From NCBI GenBank assembly GCA_963457665.1, contig OY735203.1:3250001-3314000 (forward strand): a stretch of DNA of 64,000 bases, read 5' to 3'. Below are positions 1-9,900 of the stretch, piece by piece; within the stretch, counting starts at the first letter, position 1; every line of letters starts with the position of its first letter. Under the pieces are notes generated by a model. That model saw only the letters and a list, made by a program, of their open reading frames with translations. It was not told the origin of the DNA and ran no database searches. The DNA comes from Thysanoteuthis rhombus (Eukaryota; Mollusca; Cephalopoda; Oegopsida; Thysanoteuthidae). The position numbers were made by a program, and so were the translations under genes.

Positions 1-950
1 ATAAATGATTCATCAGGCTACATGAAAACTCAGAGGCTTTCCAGCTCGAAAAAGGGTAAGACAAAGTGCTATATCTGCTCACCCAAACAGTTTACAGCCT
101 GCCTCAAGATGATATTCAGAAAACTTGACTGGGAAAAGAAAGGCATCAGAAGAGACGGTCAATACCAAAGAAACCTCATATTTGCAGACGAAATCGTCCT
201 TTTTGCAGAGTACCTCCTGGATCTCAGTTTAATGCAAGACGAACTGAATGAAAAAAACAGAAAGTTGTCCTTAACAAAAACTTCAGCAAAATAAAGGTCT
301 TGTACGAAAAACATGTCGGAAATAAATGCACCATGATCAAAATCAGAGACGCAAAGCTGGACAAAATAGATCACAACATCTACCAAGGAAAACGAATCTC
401 CATGAAATCCTGAAAAGAAGAAGAAATCAAAACAAAAATCACTGTGTGATGGCAAGCCGTCGGTAGAACAAACACAATCCTTACGAACAAGAAAATCCTA
501 TTATTCCTAAGAAGAAGAGTATGCAACCAATGCATCCTCCCAATAGTCACCTACGGAGCAGAAACATGGAGCCTAACGAATTGACAGATCAGCTAACTGA
601 GAACCATGCTCAGCATCACGTGGAGAGACCACAAAGCAGCACAGTATATTAAGCGAAAAACAAGAGTTTGAAACATCATAAAAAACATTAAGAAACTCAA
701 ATAGCTATGGTCTGGTCATGTAGTAAGAATGGCAGACAAACGATTGACATCACAATTTACAACATGGATCCCTTGGGATCAAATGTAGAACCAGAGCCGG
801 CAGAATATGAGATAATGAGAGGAACTGGACAGGTTCAGAAAATACTGGCTACCCGACGCCCATGATAGAGATGTGCGAAGAATTCCGAAGAAGGTCTTCG
901 TCCAATTACGGACGATAAGATGCTGATGATGAATGATGATGAATGATAAC
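1..950 (+). mobile_element. LINE (RTE-like) 3' fragment, copy 1
   Basis: This is the 3' part of a non-LTR retrotransposon, cut by the window edge. The open frame at 22-294 (90 codons) reads as the middle of a reverse transcriptase, with a PKQFTACLKMIFRKLDW block and a catalytic block FADEIVLFAEYL. The family normally has F-A-D-D, so the second catalytic aspartate is replaced by glutamate. Stops and frameshifts follow, but downstream motifs remain readable: VTYGAETWSLT near 546-578 and WSGHVVRMADKR near 708-743. The copy ends in a short GAT-rich simple repeat near 915-950. The same 3' end recurs seven more times in this window. The family resembles the endonuclease/RT proteins often annotated in mollusc and flatworm genomes; the RTE-like assignment is by recognition only. 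It is a dead copy. Confidence 0.85.
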
Positions 951-2484
951 TATTGATGTGAGTCTTGAAATCTTTTAAAGTAAAGCTTATTCATGCTAAA
1001 TCTTTCGACTGCAGGGGTGAATGCTGCGAAACCAGAAATAAAGAAGTAACTTCGAACAAAGTTTGAACCCACATCCAACATCTTGGCAGTTTGTCTTTCA
1101 GGCACGTTGCTTCAGTCACTTCAGCTGCATGTGTCAATGATTAAGCAGTACACACCTATGACGTATTTCTGTCACCAAACTCCTGATGATTCTTGACTTG
1201 ACTTGATCTTTAAGTGGGTTGAAATTCAGAATCTGGACCCCAGAGTTGATTCTAGCCAAAGGCAAAAATTTTCACAGCATCACTGATATTTTTCAGTTCT
1301 CACTGATATCCACTGTTTTTATAGAAATTTTCTTCCATGAATTTTCCCATTAAAAAAAAAAATTTTTTTATTGTGCATCATTTTTTATATCGACGTGAAC
1401 TGATATACTGAAGTACACACGCACACACACTCAAATGACTGAAAGCTAGAGGAATCGTCAAGAAAGTATTATGAAAACAATGCTTGTGTGTAGGAAATCC
1501 TTGTTTTGATTGAATTATTTTAAATTTTGATCAATTTTAAACTGCTTATCCATTCATTTTGTGTAAGAAAATCCGTAAAATCAATTATTACTAAAACCTT
1601 GACGTAGCATCTAACGCCGTATACGGTATCATCTGGAAATTTGTACTTGTGACTTTAATCAAGTTTATGATTCGTATCGTACATTTCGTTGCAACCAAGC
1701 AAAAGAAGTTATCTTTGAAATCTTCTCAGGTGAAGTATTTTCACAATAAACACTTCGGCGGTTAGAGGAAACGGCTTGAAACCAAAAGAATTATATTTGG
1801 GCGAGACTTGAACTTGCGTCAAACGAGAGTCTCGTGATAAAACGCAGCGATAATAAGATTGAGCAAAGCTAGTAATCGAATAATAACGGAGAAAATACTT
1901 CGCCTAAAAAATATACAAGGGAATTTAGTTCTGAGGTTAGCTGTACACAAGACGGTATGATAAGATGATGACATACAATTTCCTTTCCATTGGAAAAGCA
2001 ATGGTGATTTTCTAACATTGTACGATCGCAAATTAACACACTGAGGTCATCCGAGACTTTTTATTCGTGGCTAGGTTCAACTCGCCGTTTAGTTGCTAAG
2101 TATCAATCGATATTTGTGCCGAATTCATGGGTGGACTGAAAAAAGATACGAAGAATTATTGTATGGAAAGGAATTGAGGACAAAAGAAAAGAAATGATAG
2201 AAAAAAAAAGAAGAAAATCAAGTAAATAGATTGAGGACTGAATTATAATAAGATGAGAAGGAAAAGGCAAAAATTTGATATTGAAAAGAAAACCAATGTA
2301 GGAGCAAGCAGCGTATATACATACATATGTACATACATATTTACATGATTAGAAAGATAGACTGTTAGAGATAAAAGGGGAATACTGACACAGGTACGGA
2401 AAGATAAGGATAAATAGATATCCCTATCTTGCATACATGAATCACCGTTGCCTGCACATGTGCCAGAACTAATCATCTAAGAAG
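951..2484. other. AT-rich intergenic stretch with possible SINE remnants
   Basis: No gene is visible. The stretch is AT-rich with a CA run near 1411-1431. Two places carry Pol III B-box-like sequences: 1061-1069, listed separately, and about 1800-1825, where the minus strand reads AAGTTCAAGTCTCGCCC. Between 2240 and 2480 the minus strand is open for 77 codons without recognisable content. Confidence 0.5.
1000..1145 (-). repeat. possible tRNA-derived SINE fragment
   Basis: On the minus strand, an A-box-like stretch (TGACTGAAGCAACGTGCC, 1101-1118) is followed about 32 bases later by a B-box-like stretch (GGTTCAAAC, 1061-1069). This is the spacing of an internal Pol III promoter. No tRNA cloverleaf can be folded with confidence, so a tRNA-derived SINE is more likely than a tRNA gene. 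Cephalopods are known to carry tRNA-derived SINEs; whether this is one of those is inference. Confidence 0.35.
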
Positions 2485-3030
2485 AATATCTGAAATGATG
2501 AAAAAAAGACCTTTCATCAAAATTTTCTAAAAAATCTCAAAATATCTAAAAAATAAACCTTCTATCTAAAATGATATAAAACTATATCTGAAATTATCTT
2601 TAAAAAATGTAATTTTAGAGAAAATTACCTGAAAAAATATCTAAAATTATATAAAAAAATATTTTCTGTTTGGAATTATCTGAAAAAATATCTAGAATCT
2701 AAAAAAATAGATCTTTTATCAAAACTCATGTAAAAGAAATAAAAGAACAATATATGGACATTATTGATCTAAAATCACGACAGGGATCACTAAAAGTGTT
2801 GTTTTTTTTTTTGTGAATCCCCCACCATCCAGAAAAACAATGTTGTAGCCGAGAGTGTACCAGTGCAAACTTTCAACGTGACTGCCCTGTGTAGTGACTT
2901 GGAGCTCCCGGACAAATACACGCGCGCGCTCACACACACACACACACACACACACACGAGCAAAGAGAGAAGAATTTGGAGCCCATTGGGCTTGTTGGTC
3001 GGTTTGGCCATTTGGAGGGCAACGTTGATT
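2485..3030 (+). repeat. dispersed repeat A, copy 1
   Basis: The left part (2485-2720) is a degenerate tandem of ATCTAAAA/ATCTGAAA motifs. The right part has blocks shared with two other places: atatggacattattgatcta (2752-2771), tgttgtagcc (2841-2850), gtagtgacttggagctcccg (2891-2910) and gcccattgggcttgttggtc (2981-3000). A (CA)n run at about 2932-2957 sits inside this copy only. No protein is encoded; the minus-strand frames here are mostly microsatellite translation. I do not recognise the family. Confidence 0.6.
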
Positions 3031-3264
3031 CGATAGATTGATAGATGAATAGATAGAGATATAGATTGATCAAGAGAGAAAGAATAAAAATACTGAAACA
3101 AATTGATATGGTCAAACTGGAATGGATTCACAAAAAGAGATCTAGACAGGCATATTGGAATGAAATACACAATCCTCCGTATTTTTAGAAAAAGGATCAT
3201 CAGAGGTAATTAACGATGATTCAATAAAACAGTACATATATATACATATAATATTCAAAAACGG
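3031..3264. other. AT-rich spacer with GATA-like simple sequence
   Basis: The stretch 3028-3075 is a degenerate GATAGATTGATA-type simple sequence, followed by AT-rich DNA with short TATATACATATA runs near 3237-3250. Nothing else is seen. Confidence 0.4.
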
Positions 3265-3418
3265 ATATATAAACCAACAGAATATTTATGAATACATTAT
3301 ATTATTTAGATCTCTATTTAAAACTACCTTACATTATTACACGGAGAATGAATCATTCGGCTAGAACTGAGTAAATAAAATGAGCAATCAAATGGAAATT
3401 CGGGCTGCTGCAGGAATC
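3265..3418 (+). repeat. dispersed repeat B, copy 1
   Basis: This shares blocks with 17320-17430 and 50675-50815: ccaacagaat near 3275, acggagaatgaatcattcgg at 3341-3360, a block ending gtaaataaaatgagcaatca, and ggctgctgcag. In this copy the homology runs into a (TA)n microsatellite at 3419-3442. It is non-coding and the family is unknown to me. Confidence 0.5.
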
Positions 3419-3442
3419 ATATATATATATATATATATATAT
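3419..3442. repeat. (TA)n microsatellite
   Basis: A perfect AT dinucleotide run of about 24 bases. Confidence 0.9.
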
Positions 3443-4280
3443 GCTTAAATGGGAGCAAATGAATGATTATATTACAATGAATCAATGAATGCATCATATA
3501 ATTTGAACATAATCACTGATGTAGGAGAATTCATGGGAGAAAAAATTTGTAAAAACAGTGAACGTCAGTGAAAACTCTAGTGATTATCACAAGTCATTTT
3601 TCACCAAATCATCATTCGTGATATTTCCTTTACTGTAAAGATGCTTATTTTAAATCTTGTTTTTAAACTTTGATTGTAAACTTTTGTTTTTTACATTCAC
3701 AAAACGTTCCAAAAGATTCTTATTGCATGAATTAGTAAAAAAGTGGGGAACTTTCTCTTTATGCATCGTAACTTTGTAGGTATTTAAGTTGATTCAATTG
3801 ATTCAATATGAATCAGGGTCATTTTGGTTCAAACTTCAAAATAACGAAACTCAGTGTGCATTGTTGCTCTAAAAATAACGGAAATATCGCGAGCGAAAGA
3901 TCGTCTAGCTTTCTCAATTTGAAAATAGCGCGATTGGCATTTACCATGAGCCAAACAAAGCCCTCCAAGTATTTCGCTGACGGAACTGCACATAGGGCTG
4001 CTACTATACACTGCAATGGCCTGCCTTGTGATAATAGGCATTTGGGTTCTTTTTGTTGTGAGACTATGATACATTTCTAGAGTGAAATTTGGCTCCAATG
4101 TGATCGCCAATGATGAGGGAATGTTTGACAAAGAGTATACAACATTGGAAGTATTTTCATAAGGAGCGTCACGTTGGGCACTCATCATGAACAGTCCAAT
4201 CCTAGCTTGGCAAGATGCTCTGTTGATCGGCGACAAAGCATTGGCTAAGACGTCTGCAGGACAATGTTGTTGCTATACTC
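3443..4280. other. intergenic; several short open frames, none recognised
   Basis: The segment 3800-4240 is richer in GC than its surroundings and is open on both strands: 90 codons on plus at 3808-4080 and 135 codons on minus at 3829-4236. Neither translation shows a domain, signal peptide or repeat that I know, and overlapping open frames on both strands argue for chance. A decayed transposon interior is possible. Confidence 0.4.
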
Positions 4281-4306
4281 ACAGACACACAAACACACAC
4301 ACACAC

Positions 4307-4391
<85 letters not shown>
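4281..4391. repeat. compound (CA)n(TA)n microsatellite
   Basis: A CA run at about 4280-4306 switches to TA at 4308-4391, broken once by TTATTTA. The plus frame across it translates into alternating Y/I and is an artefact. Confidence 0.95.
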
Positions 4392-4393
<2 letters not shown>

Positions 4394-4497
4394 TGAAAGA
4401 AGGGAAAGTCGCCCGTCCCTTTTGACCTGTTAAAGAGAGGGAATAGTCCCCAATGACTCTTGATCTCTAAAATGTGGGTTTACTTTCACCCCTTAAA
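4392..4497 (-). repeat. 36-bp minisatellite (repeat C), locus 1
   Basis: Read on the minus strand, this is about three units of 36 bases, each starting TTTAA..GGTCAAAA and ending in ACTTTCCC-like sequence. One clear unit begins TTTAACAGGTCAAAAGGGAC. The same unit occurs at 38644-38797 (minus) and 46551-46842 (plus). It lies directly between a (TA)n array and the 3' end of a LINE. Confidence 0.65.
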
Positions 4498-4504
4498 GAA
4501 TTAT

Positions 4505-4506
4505 GT

Positions 4507-4549
<43 letters not shown>

Positions 4550-5440
4550 CCAACAGCAGCAGCAGCAGAAGCCTGTCAGCGTCTGTCGCTGGAGAAAGAC
4601 TTTCGCCAAGATTCGCCATACTCTCTATCATGGACACTGCGAAGCCAGTAATTTCTGAATTTATCTAAGTCGTCACAGCATCTTACTTTCTGTCGGTCAC
4701 AGCCTCAAACCTGATCTCTTTGGGTCCACGCTGTGTGTCTTGATGTCCAACGGTTGTCAGCCATTTTTTACAGCATGCCCATTTGAGTTTTCTGACAGTT
4801 TCTACAATGTCTTGAATTCTTATCTTTTCTCTGAAATACTCTGCAGTCTTATGATCTCTTCATGTGATTTTGAGCATGATTCTCTTTTGTGCACGGTCGA
4901 TCTTTTGGTTAGGTTCCATGTTTCAGCTCCTTAGGTAACTATTGGTAGAATACATTGGTTGTATACCTTTCTTTTTAGGATTAGTGGGACTTTTTTTCGC
5001 GTTTGCTCAAACGAAACATTGCCATCCTATGTGATTCTTCACTTTACTTCTTCTTTAGATGACATCATAGAAACTCGTTATCCTAGGTAGATGTAGTGGT
5101 CTATTTTCTGCACAGCGTTTTCGATTTTGTTGTCTTTTTCTTTGTCTCCAACATGATTGTCATTCATGAAATTTGTTTTCTTGAACTTGTTTCATCGTGC
5201 TTGTTTCATCAAGTTCGTGTAACACTATTTGGAAATCTTGAAGGTTCTTAGCAAAGAAGACAATGTCGTCAGCAAATCTGAGGTTACTTAGGTATCCACC
5301 ATATATCCTGATTTCTCTCTATTACCATTCCAAGTTTTTGAAGACAATCCAAAGGCAGGTCATGAAGAGTTTTGGTGAACTTGCGTCACTCTGTCTCATC
5401 CCTTTTTCTTATTGGAAGGGATCAGAGTCTTTACGTAGCC
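4505..5440 (-). mobile_element. LINE (RTE-like) 3' fragment, copy 2
   Basis: This is on the minus strand, with its 3' end at the left, marked by (TCA)14 at about 4508-4550 followed by CAG repeats. Antisense to the plus-strand frame at 5263-5451, the minus strand reads LRFADDIVFFAKNL, so the RT catalytic pair is intact here. Further along it carries the GAETWNLT motif (complement of 4905-4930). Stop codons interrupt every frame, so it is a pseudo-copy. It covers roughly the last 900 bases of the element and ends upstream near the block corresponding to LRKDSDPFQ. Confidence 0.85.
4508..4569. repeat. (TCA)n with (CAG)n
   Basis: A trinucleotide run TCATCA at about 4508-4550 continues into short CAG/CAGCAG. 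It is the expanded 3' terminal simple repeat of the LINE copy beside it; other copies show much shorter versions. Confidence 0.9.
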
Positions 5441-5950
5441 AGATGAAATGAAATAAGAATATACTTATATGGTCGGGAAATAGGTTACAATTAAGCACTA
5501 TAGTTATGTTGCAAATAGAATCCTCCCCTATAAAACACTTATGAAATATCTTTTTCAAAACGTTTTGTTTTAAAACCTCCCTACATGTCCTCTGAGCAGG
5601 CATGCCAAATTTGCATGGGCTGCACCCATGTTTACGTTCCTTTCAAAACGTGTCAGACAAACGGACACCTCCCACATCTATCGAAGATGTATAACAATGG
5701 TTGCGTGTGTACATACAAATATATTTACATGTATATTGTACGCTATTTTTTTATATAATAAGATGCAGCTAAACTACTATCAGTTGTAATTAATAAAGAT
5801 TTCATTCTTTTATCTGCAGCTTTCAGGATTTACACAAATATCGACATGAAGCATTTTGAAATAATCTCATTCAGGAAGCCAAGTTAAAGTCCGTAGTCCT
5901 ATGGTATCTCCCCAACTGCAAAACGTAGAAGAACAGTTATTAATTGAGAA

Positions 5951-5952
<2 letters not shown>
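5441..5952. other. intergenic, nothing recognised
   Basis: AT-rich unique-looking sequence. The minus frame at 5409-5603 begins inside the LINE remnant and continues without recognisable protein. Confidence 0.4.

Positions 5953-6012
<60 letters not shown>
5953..6012. repeat. (TA)n microsatellite
   Basis: About 60 bases of uninterrupted TA. Confidence 0.95.
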
Positions 6013-6014
<2 letters not shown>

Positions 6015-6189
6015 GGTGGAAGTTCGCTTTACGCCACTTTTTCACCATTAAGAAAGAAGGTAAAAAGCAAAGAAGTGGCGGAAAGTGTTTGTTTTCCAGT
6101 AAGCCGCTTCAAAGGGAGCATGCACGCTCGTCCTATCTCTCTCTCCTTCACTCCAGTCTTTCGCACCTCCCACCATTGTAACTTACGAC

Positions 6190-6625
6190 GTCAGAGTCTC
6201 ATCATCATCAGTCTTTAACGTCCGTCTCCAGGATTTGCCACACTTTTCTATCGTGGGTGTCGCGGAACAAGTATTTTCTTAATTTGTTTAGTTCATCCCT
6301 CCATCTTGCATTCTGTCGTGATCTCTGGGGATCGATATTGTAAGACGTGATGTCCATCGGTAGTCTGTCATTCTTGCAACATGGCCAGCCAATTGCTATC
6401 TAAGTTTTCTATTAGATTCTATGATGTCTCTGACCCCCGTTTTCTTCCTTATATACTGCGCTGTCTTATGATCTCTCCGTTTCTTTCATGTTGCATGCTT
6501 CTCAGTTTGTGAGTCTGTCCCTTGGTTAGGTTTCATGTTTCAGCTCCATAATTGACAATTGAAAGAATGCATCGTTGTATTGTCTTCTGTACCATGATTC
6601 TTTTGAGGTCTTGTAGCATTCAAAT
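6190..6625 (-). mobile_element. LINE (RTE-like) 3' fragment, copy 3
   Basis: The left end carries the short TCATCATCA tail followed by the complement of the family 3' end (gtctttaacgtccgtctcc, 6209-6227). The complement of the GHVARM block lies near 6375-6400 and that of GAETW..L near 6525-6550. Only the C-terminal part and 3' end of the element remain. It is a 5'-truncated dead copy on the minus strand. The 177 bases between the TA array and this copy show nothing recognisable. Confidence 0.8.
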
Positions 6626-6705
6626 CGCCATATAAATTGATAAAAACTGCTTCTTCTCTTTTCAAAATGATTTTTTATAGGAACACTTTACTAATGGATA
6701 TCCTC

Positions 6706-6707
<2 letters not shown>

Positions 6708-6800
<93 letters not shown>
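6708..6800. repeat. compound (TA)n(GT)n microsatellite
   Basis: TA at 6708-6773 switches to GT at 6773-6800. Confidence 0.95.
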
Positions 6801-6804
<4 letters not shown>

Positions 6805-7140
6805 TATTGCTGTGAAGTGATCTGACTGAATGTAAATGAAAATAACGATTGGAAGGTGAAGAAGAGAACTCAAGAGATAAGTGTTACATCACAATTCTGC
6901 AGGCGTATTTCGATGCATTTCGACGGGGACCAGTCATCTTTGTCAGAGATTAAATTTTTCGGCGGATCGCTGAGAGAAAAAATGCTGTTTGCATGTTCGA
7001 TGCTGAAAAAGAGAATGTGAATATTTCTATTTGGTTGTTTAAAAGATGTCTGGCTGCTGTCAGAATGCATCGGATAATAACATTTTTGGAGATGTAATGC
7101 CTATCTCTTGAGTTTCCAGTTTACCTTCCAATTACCATTT
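6801..7140. other. intergenic, nothing recognised
   Basis: A mixed-composition spacer. The minus frame at 6870-7070 (66 codons) is open but unlike anything I know. Confidence 0.35.
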
Positions 7141-7146
7141 TAATCA

Positions 7147-7192
7147 CTCTCTCTCTCCCCCCTTTTCTCTCTCTCTATATATATATACATAT

Positions 7193-7247
<55 letters not shown>
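7147..7247. repeat. compound (CT)n(TA)n(GA)n microsatellite
   Basis: A CT run (7147-7176), a short TA run (7177-7194) and a perfect GA run of about 50 bases (7196-7247). CT followed by GA makes the tract partly self-complementary. Confidence 0.95.
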
Positions 7248-7250
<3 letters not shown>

Positions 7251-7316
7251 TTTGACATTCATCGAGATGTTTTCCATATATATATATATATATATGAAAA
7301 CATCCTGAACGTCAAA
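7251..7316. repeat. inverted repeat around a TA core
   Basis: The left arm TTTGACATTC..GATGTTTTC (7251-7274) pairs with the right arm GAAAACATCCTGAACGTCAAA (7296-7316). The TA run between them is itself self-complementary, so nearly the whole 66 bases can fold as one hairpin. A short palindromic element or a chance microsatellite expansion inside a small palindrome are both possible. Confidence 0.7.
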
Positions 7317-7434
7317 GCCTTATACCTTACGCAATCTTCAGCATTCTTTCCTCACTGTGATTGTAAAGCAAAAGAGTTCATCATCATTACAAATTATTAA
7401 AACCATAATGAACTATATATATATATATGTATAT

Positions 7435-8010
7435 CCTGGCAAAATTAGAATCACCACACTTGGAGGATGTTGATCCAGGTTTTTTACGTCATAGCAAATA
7501 AGCAAATCACTAAACAATTTTAGTCTAATAGCTACACATTTCGGCTTCATCAAATATACCTCAAACAAAGAAGATTAGATCATTCAAATTCATGTCATAT
7601 TCAAATAGATCAACAAACGAAAAAAGATCATGTATCCACTTAAAGTTGGAGTTGAAATTATGGAATCATTCACAAAAAAAAATCTCAATTAATACTTTGT
7701 TGCTATTTTTCGAGCTTTTTATAGCGACCATCCTTCTTTGAGGCATAGACTTCTTTAATGAAAAACAATATTTTCGATGAAGCTTCTCGATTAGTGGTTG
7801 ACTATTGAAATTTGCTGGATGGAGCCTTATAATCAAACATTCTCTCAAAAGAATTCCACTATAATTTTCAATTGCAGTGAGATCCAGCTGAGCATATCAT
7901 TGGGTTGATATGCCTTTCCAGAAGGAAGGTTTTGTCGTTTTTAGTTCTGTGACAAGATTCATTACCGTCCAGAAAAATGATTTCATCAGCAGCAAACCTG
8001 TTTTCTATCG
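7435..8010 (-). mobile_element. Tc1-like (DD34E) transposase C-terminal remnant
   Basis: The minus strand carries the C-terminal third of a Tc1-type transposase. One frame reads FLDGNESCHRTKNDKTFLLE (complement of about 8000-7930), matching the segment around the second catalytic aspartate. After a frameshift it reads YAQLDLTAIENYSGIL (complement of about 7895-7850), matching the block that carries the final catalytic glutamate. The end is KKSMPQRRMVAIKS within the frame 7666-7848. The Asp-to-Glu spacing is close to 34 residues. The element's right terminus is probably at 7437-7460 (TGGCAAAATTAGAATCACC), like Tc1 terminal repeats. The N-terminal half is missing beyond a CA array at 8044. Confidence 0.8.
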
Positions 8011-8043
8011 ATGGAAAGAGAAAAGTGTCCGGAATGTCAATGA

Positions 8044-8066
8044 ACACACACACAAACACACACGCA

Positions 8067-8147
<81 letters not shown>
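8044..8147. repeat. compound (CA)n(TA)n microsatellite
   Basis: Imperfect CA at 8044-8113 followed by TA at 8114-8146. The frames crossing it are microsatellite artefacts. Confidence 0.95.
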
Positions 8148-8150
<3 letters not shown>

Positions 8151-8309
8151 AAAATAATTTATACATTGTACCATGATAACAAAGTATATGTAAAACGGAA
8201 ATAAACACTGAAGAAAATCAAATTAATTGCATTGATAAATATTGTAGGTGACTGACGAGATACAAAAAATTGAAAAAATTTCTTAATGTTTAAAGTTGTG
8301 GCGCTCTCT

Positions 8310-8312
<3 letters not shown>
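8148..8312 (+). repeat. dispersed repeat D, copy 1
   Basis: This matches 27900-28103 over its length: taccatgataacaaagtata at 8169-8188, tattgtaggtgactgac, atacaaaaaattgaaaaaat, and a right end with cgctctctagact before a (TA)n array in both copies. It is non-coding. Confidence 0.55.
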
Positions 8313-8382
<70 letters not shown>

Positions 8383-8384
8383 AT
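8313..8384. repeat. (TA)n(GT)n microsatellite
   Basis: About 62 bases of TA then a short GTGTGTGTAT tail, forming the right end of repeat D copy 1. Confidence 0.95.
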
Positions 8385-9199
8385 ATTGTCTACAATATTT
8401 CCTACTCTACTCTAAAGCAACTCAACACTGATAGTTTAAAATTGAATGTATCGAACAGTCTATGAAATAAATCCATATTAGACATTGCTTTATATTATAT
8501 TATTCTATATTGCAAACCTGATTTGTCCTATATGCATGCATACATATTGGTCAACTGTTTTGCCTAGAGTAGTCACGTTTTCTCCACCGGTAGTAAAGGT
8601 CTGTATTCGAGTAAAACAGCAAACAATGCTGATTTTAGGCCAGACAGACTCTTCCTGTTCGGAAGATCGGTGTAATAGAATTTCTAATCCTTTGATAGAC
8701 TTTTACCAGGCTAAAATAAGCTTAATTTCCAGCTATCTCGGTATCTATTTATCTATGTATGTATATGTGTGCTTATGTATGTGTGTCTCTGTATGTGCAA
8801 AATGCTGGATCCTGTGCTGTAGTTGTTAGTCATTTAGCTCATCAAGCTGTCGTTTATAAATTTATCATTGTGATCTATGGCCTTGTGGCAAACTTTGCTT
8901 AGCTAACTAAATATCTGCTTATATGCATATATTGTTAAGAATTGCCAGCAGGTAAATAGGAGACCGGATATATTTAATTATTCGATCGGGAACAACTTCC
9001 TGAAAGCGCCAAATATCAACAAAACTACCAAAGAATGCCGATTTTATGAAGGCAATACAATAGAATTGCATTACACACAAAAGAGTTCCAGCGTGAACCA
9101 AGGTTTTACGATGCGGCAACACCCTTTTGTGAGGAACCTGAATATTTCCTTACTTACGCTATCTTAAACAAAATGGCAGATCGATATACTCACAATGAA
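8385..9199. other. intergenic, nothing recognised
   Basis: The plus frame 8485-8829 (114 codons) ends in low-complexity V/C/M sequence from a TATG/TGTG run (about 8745-8800) and shows no domain. Otherwise AT-rich DNA. Confidence 0.4.
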
Positions 9200-9900
9200 G
9201 GGAGAAAAAGTATGGGTGCTCAGAAATAAAGTGATGAAGGCGAAGAAAGAATGAAAGAAAAGAATGTACAAAGTTAATGAAAGAAAGAAAACAAGGAAGG
9301 AAAGAGAATGAAAGATGCAGAGAGCTATGGTTGGTTGGTTGGTTGGAGGGTTCAACGGCATATCTACCATTGAAGGGTTATTTAATGCCAATCAGAGCAA
9401 ATGGAAGGGAGGGAAGTAGGGGGGAAGGAAGGGAAGAAGGAACAGTGAAAGAAAGAAAGGAAAATTCACAGAGAAAATAAAAGAGAAAAATAAAGAACAA
9501 AGAAAGAAAGTGATAAAGATAGAAAGGGACAAAGAAAGAAAGAAAAAAAGAAAGAGAGAGATAGGAAGAATTTGGTGGAGTAAATGAAAGAAGGGGTGAA
9601 AGATTTGAGCAAATTAACTCTTTATTGCGACTTTGTGGAAGATATGGTAGATTTCTCTTGCAACAACTGAAAATAATTAGTGGCTCAAAGGAAAGATAGG
9701 GAGAAAGACAGAATCTAAGAAGTCAGAAATCAGAAAGAGAGAGAGAGATAAAGAAAAACACAGAGAGAGAGAAAGCGAAGAAGGAAGAAAGAAAGAAAGA
9801 AAGAAAGGAAGAAAGAAGGGAAAGAGAAAGAAGAAAGAATGAATTCAAAGTACAAAAGAAAGAGAAAAAGAGAGATGGGTGGGGGGAATGGATGTAGGGA
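9200..9900. repeat. long purine-rich (GAAA/GGAA) low-complexity tract
   Basis: On the plus strand most of this 700-base stretch is A and G, as degenerate GAAA, GAAAG, GGAA and AGAG repeats. It includes a short (GGTT)4 at about 9329-9344 and a less biased gap near 9605-9690. The polypyrimidine strand translations rich in F/S/L are artefacts. Confidence 0.85.

Noticed and set aside
1800..1880. Possible tRNA gene on the minus strand around AAGTTCAAGTCTCGCCC
   Set aside because: A T-arm-like piece is present, but the acceptor stem and D-arm do not pair convincingly; kept only as a possible SINE remnant.
3808..4236. Overlapping 90- and 135-codon frames on opposite strands
   Set aside because: Open on both strands with no recognisable protein; probably chance in a GC-richer patch.
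5263..5451. Plus-strand frame of 62 codons
   Set aside because: It is the antisense of the LINE reverse transcriptase (complement reads LRFADDIVFF).
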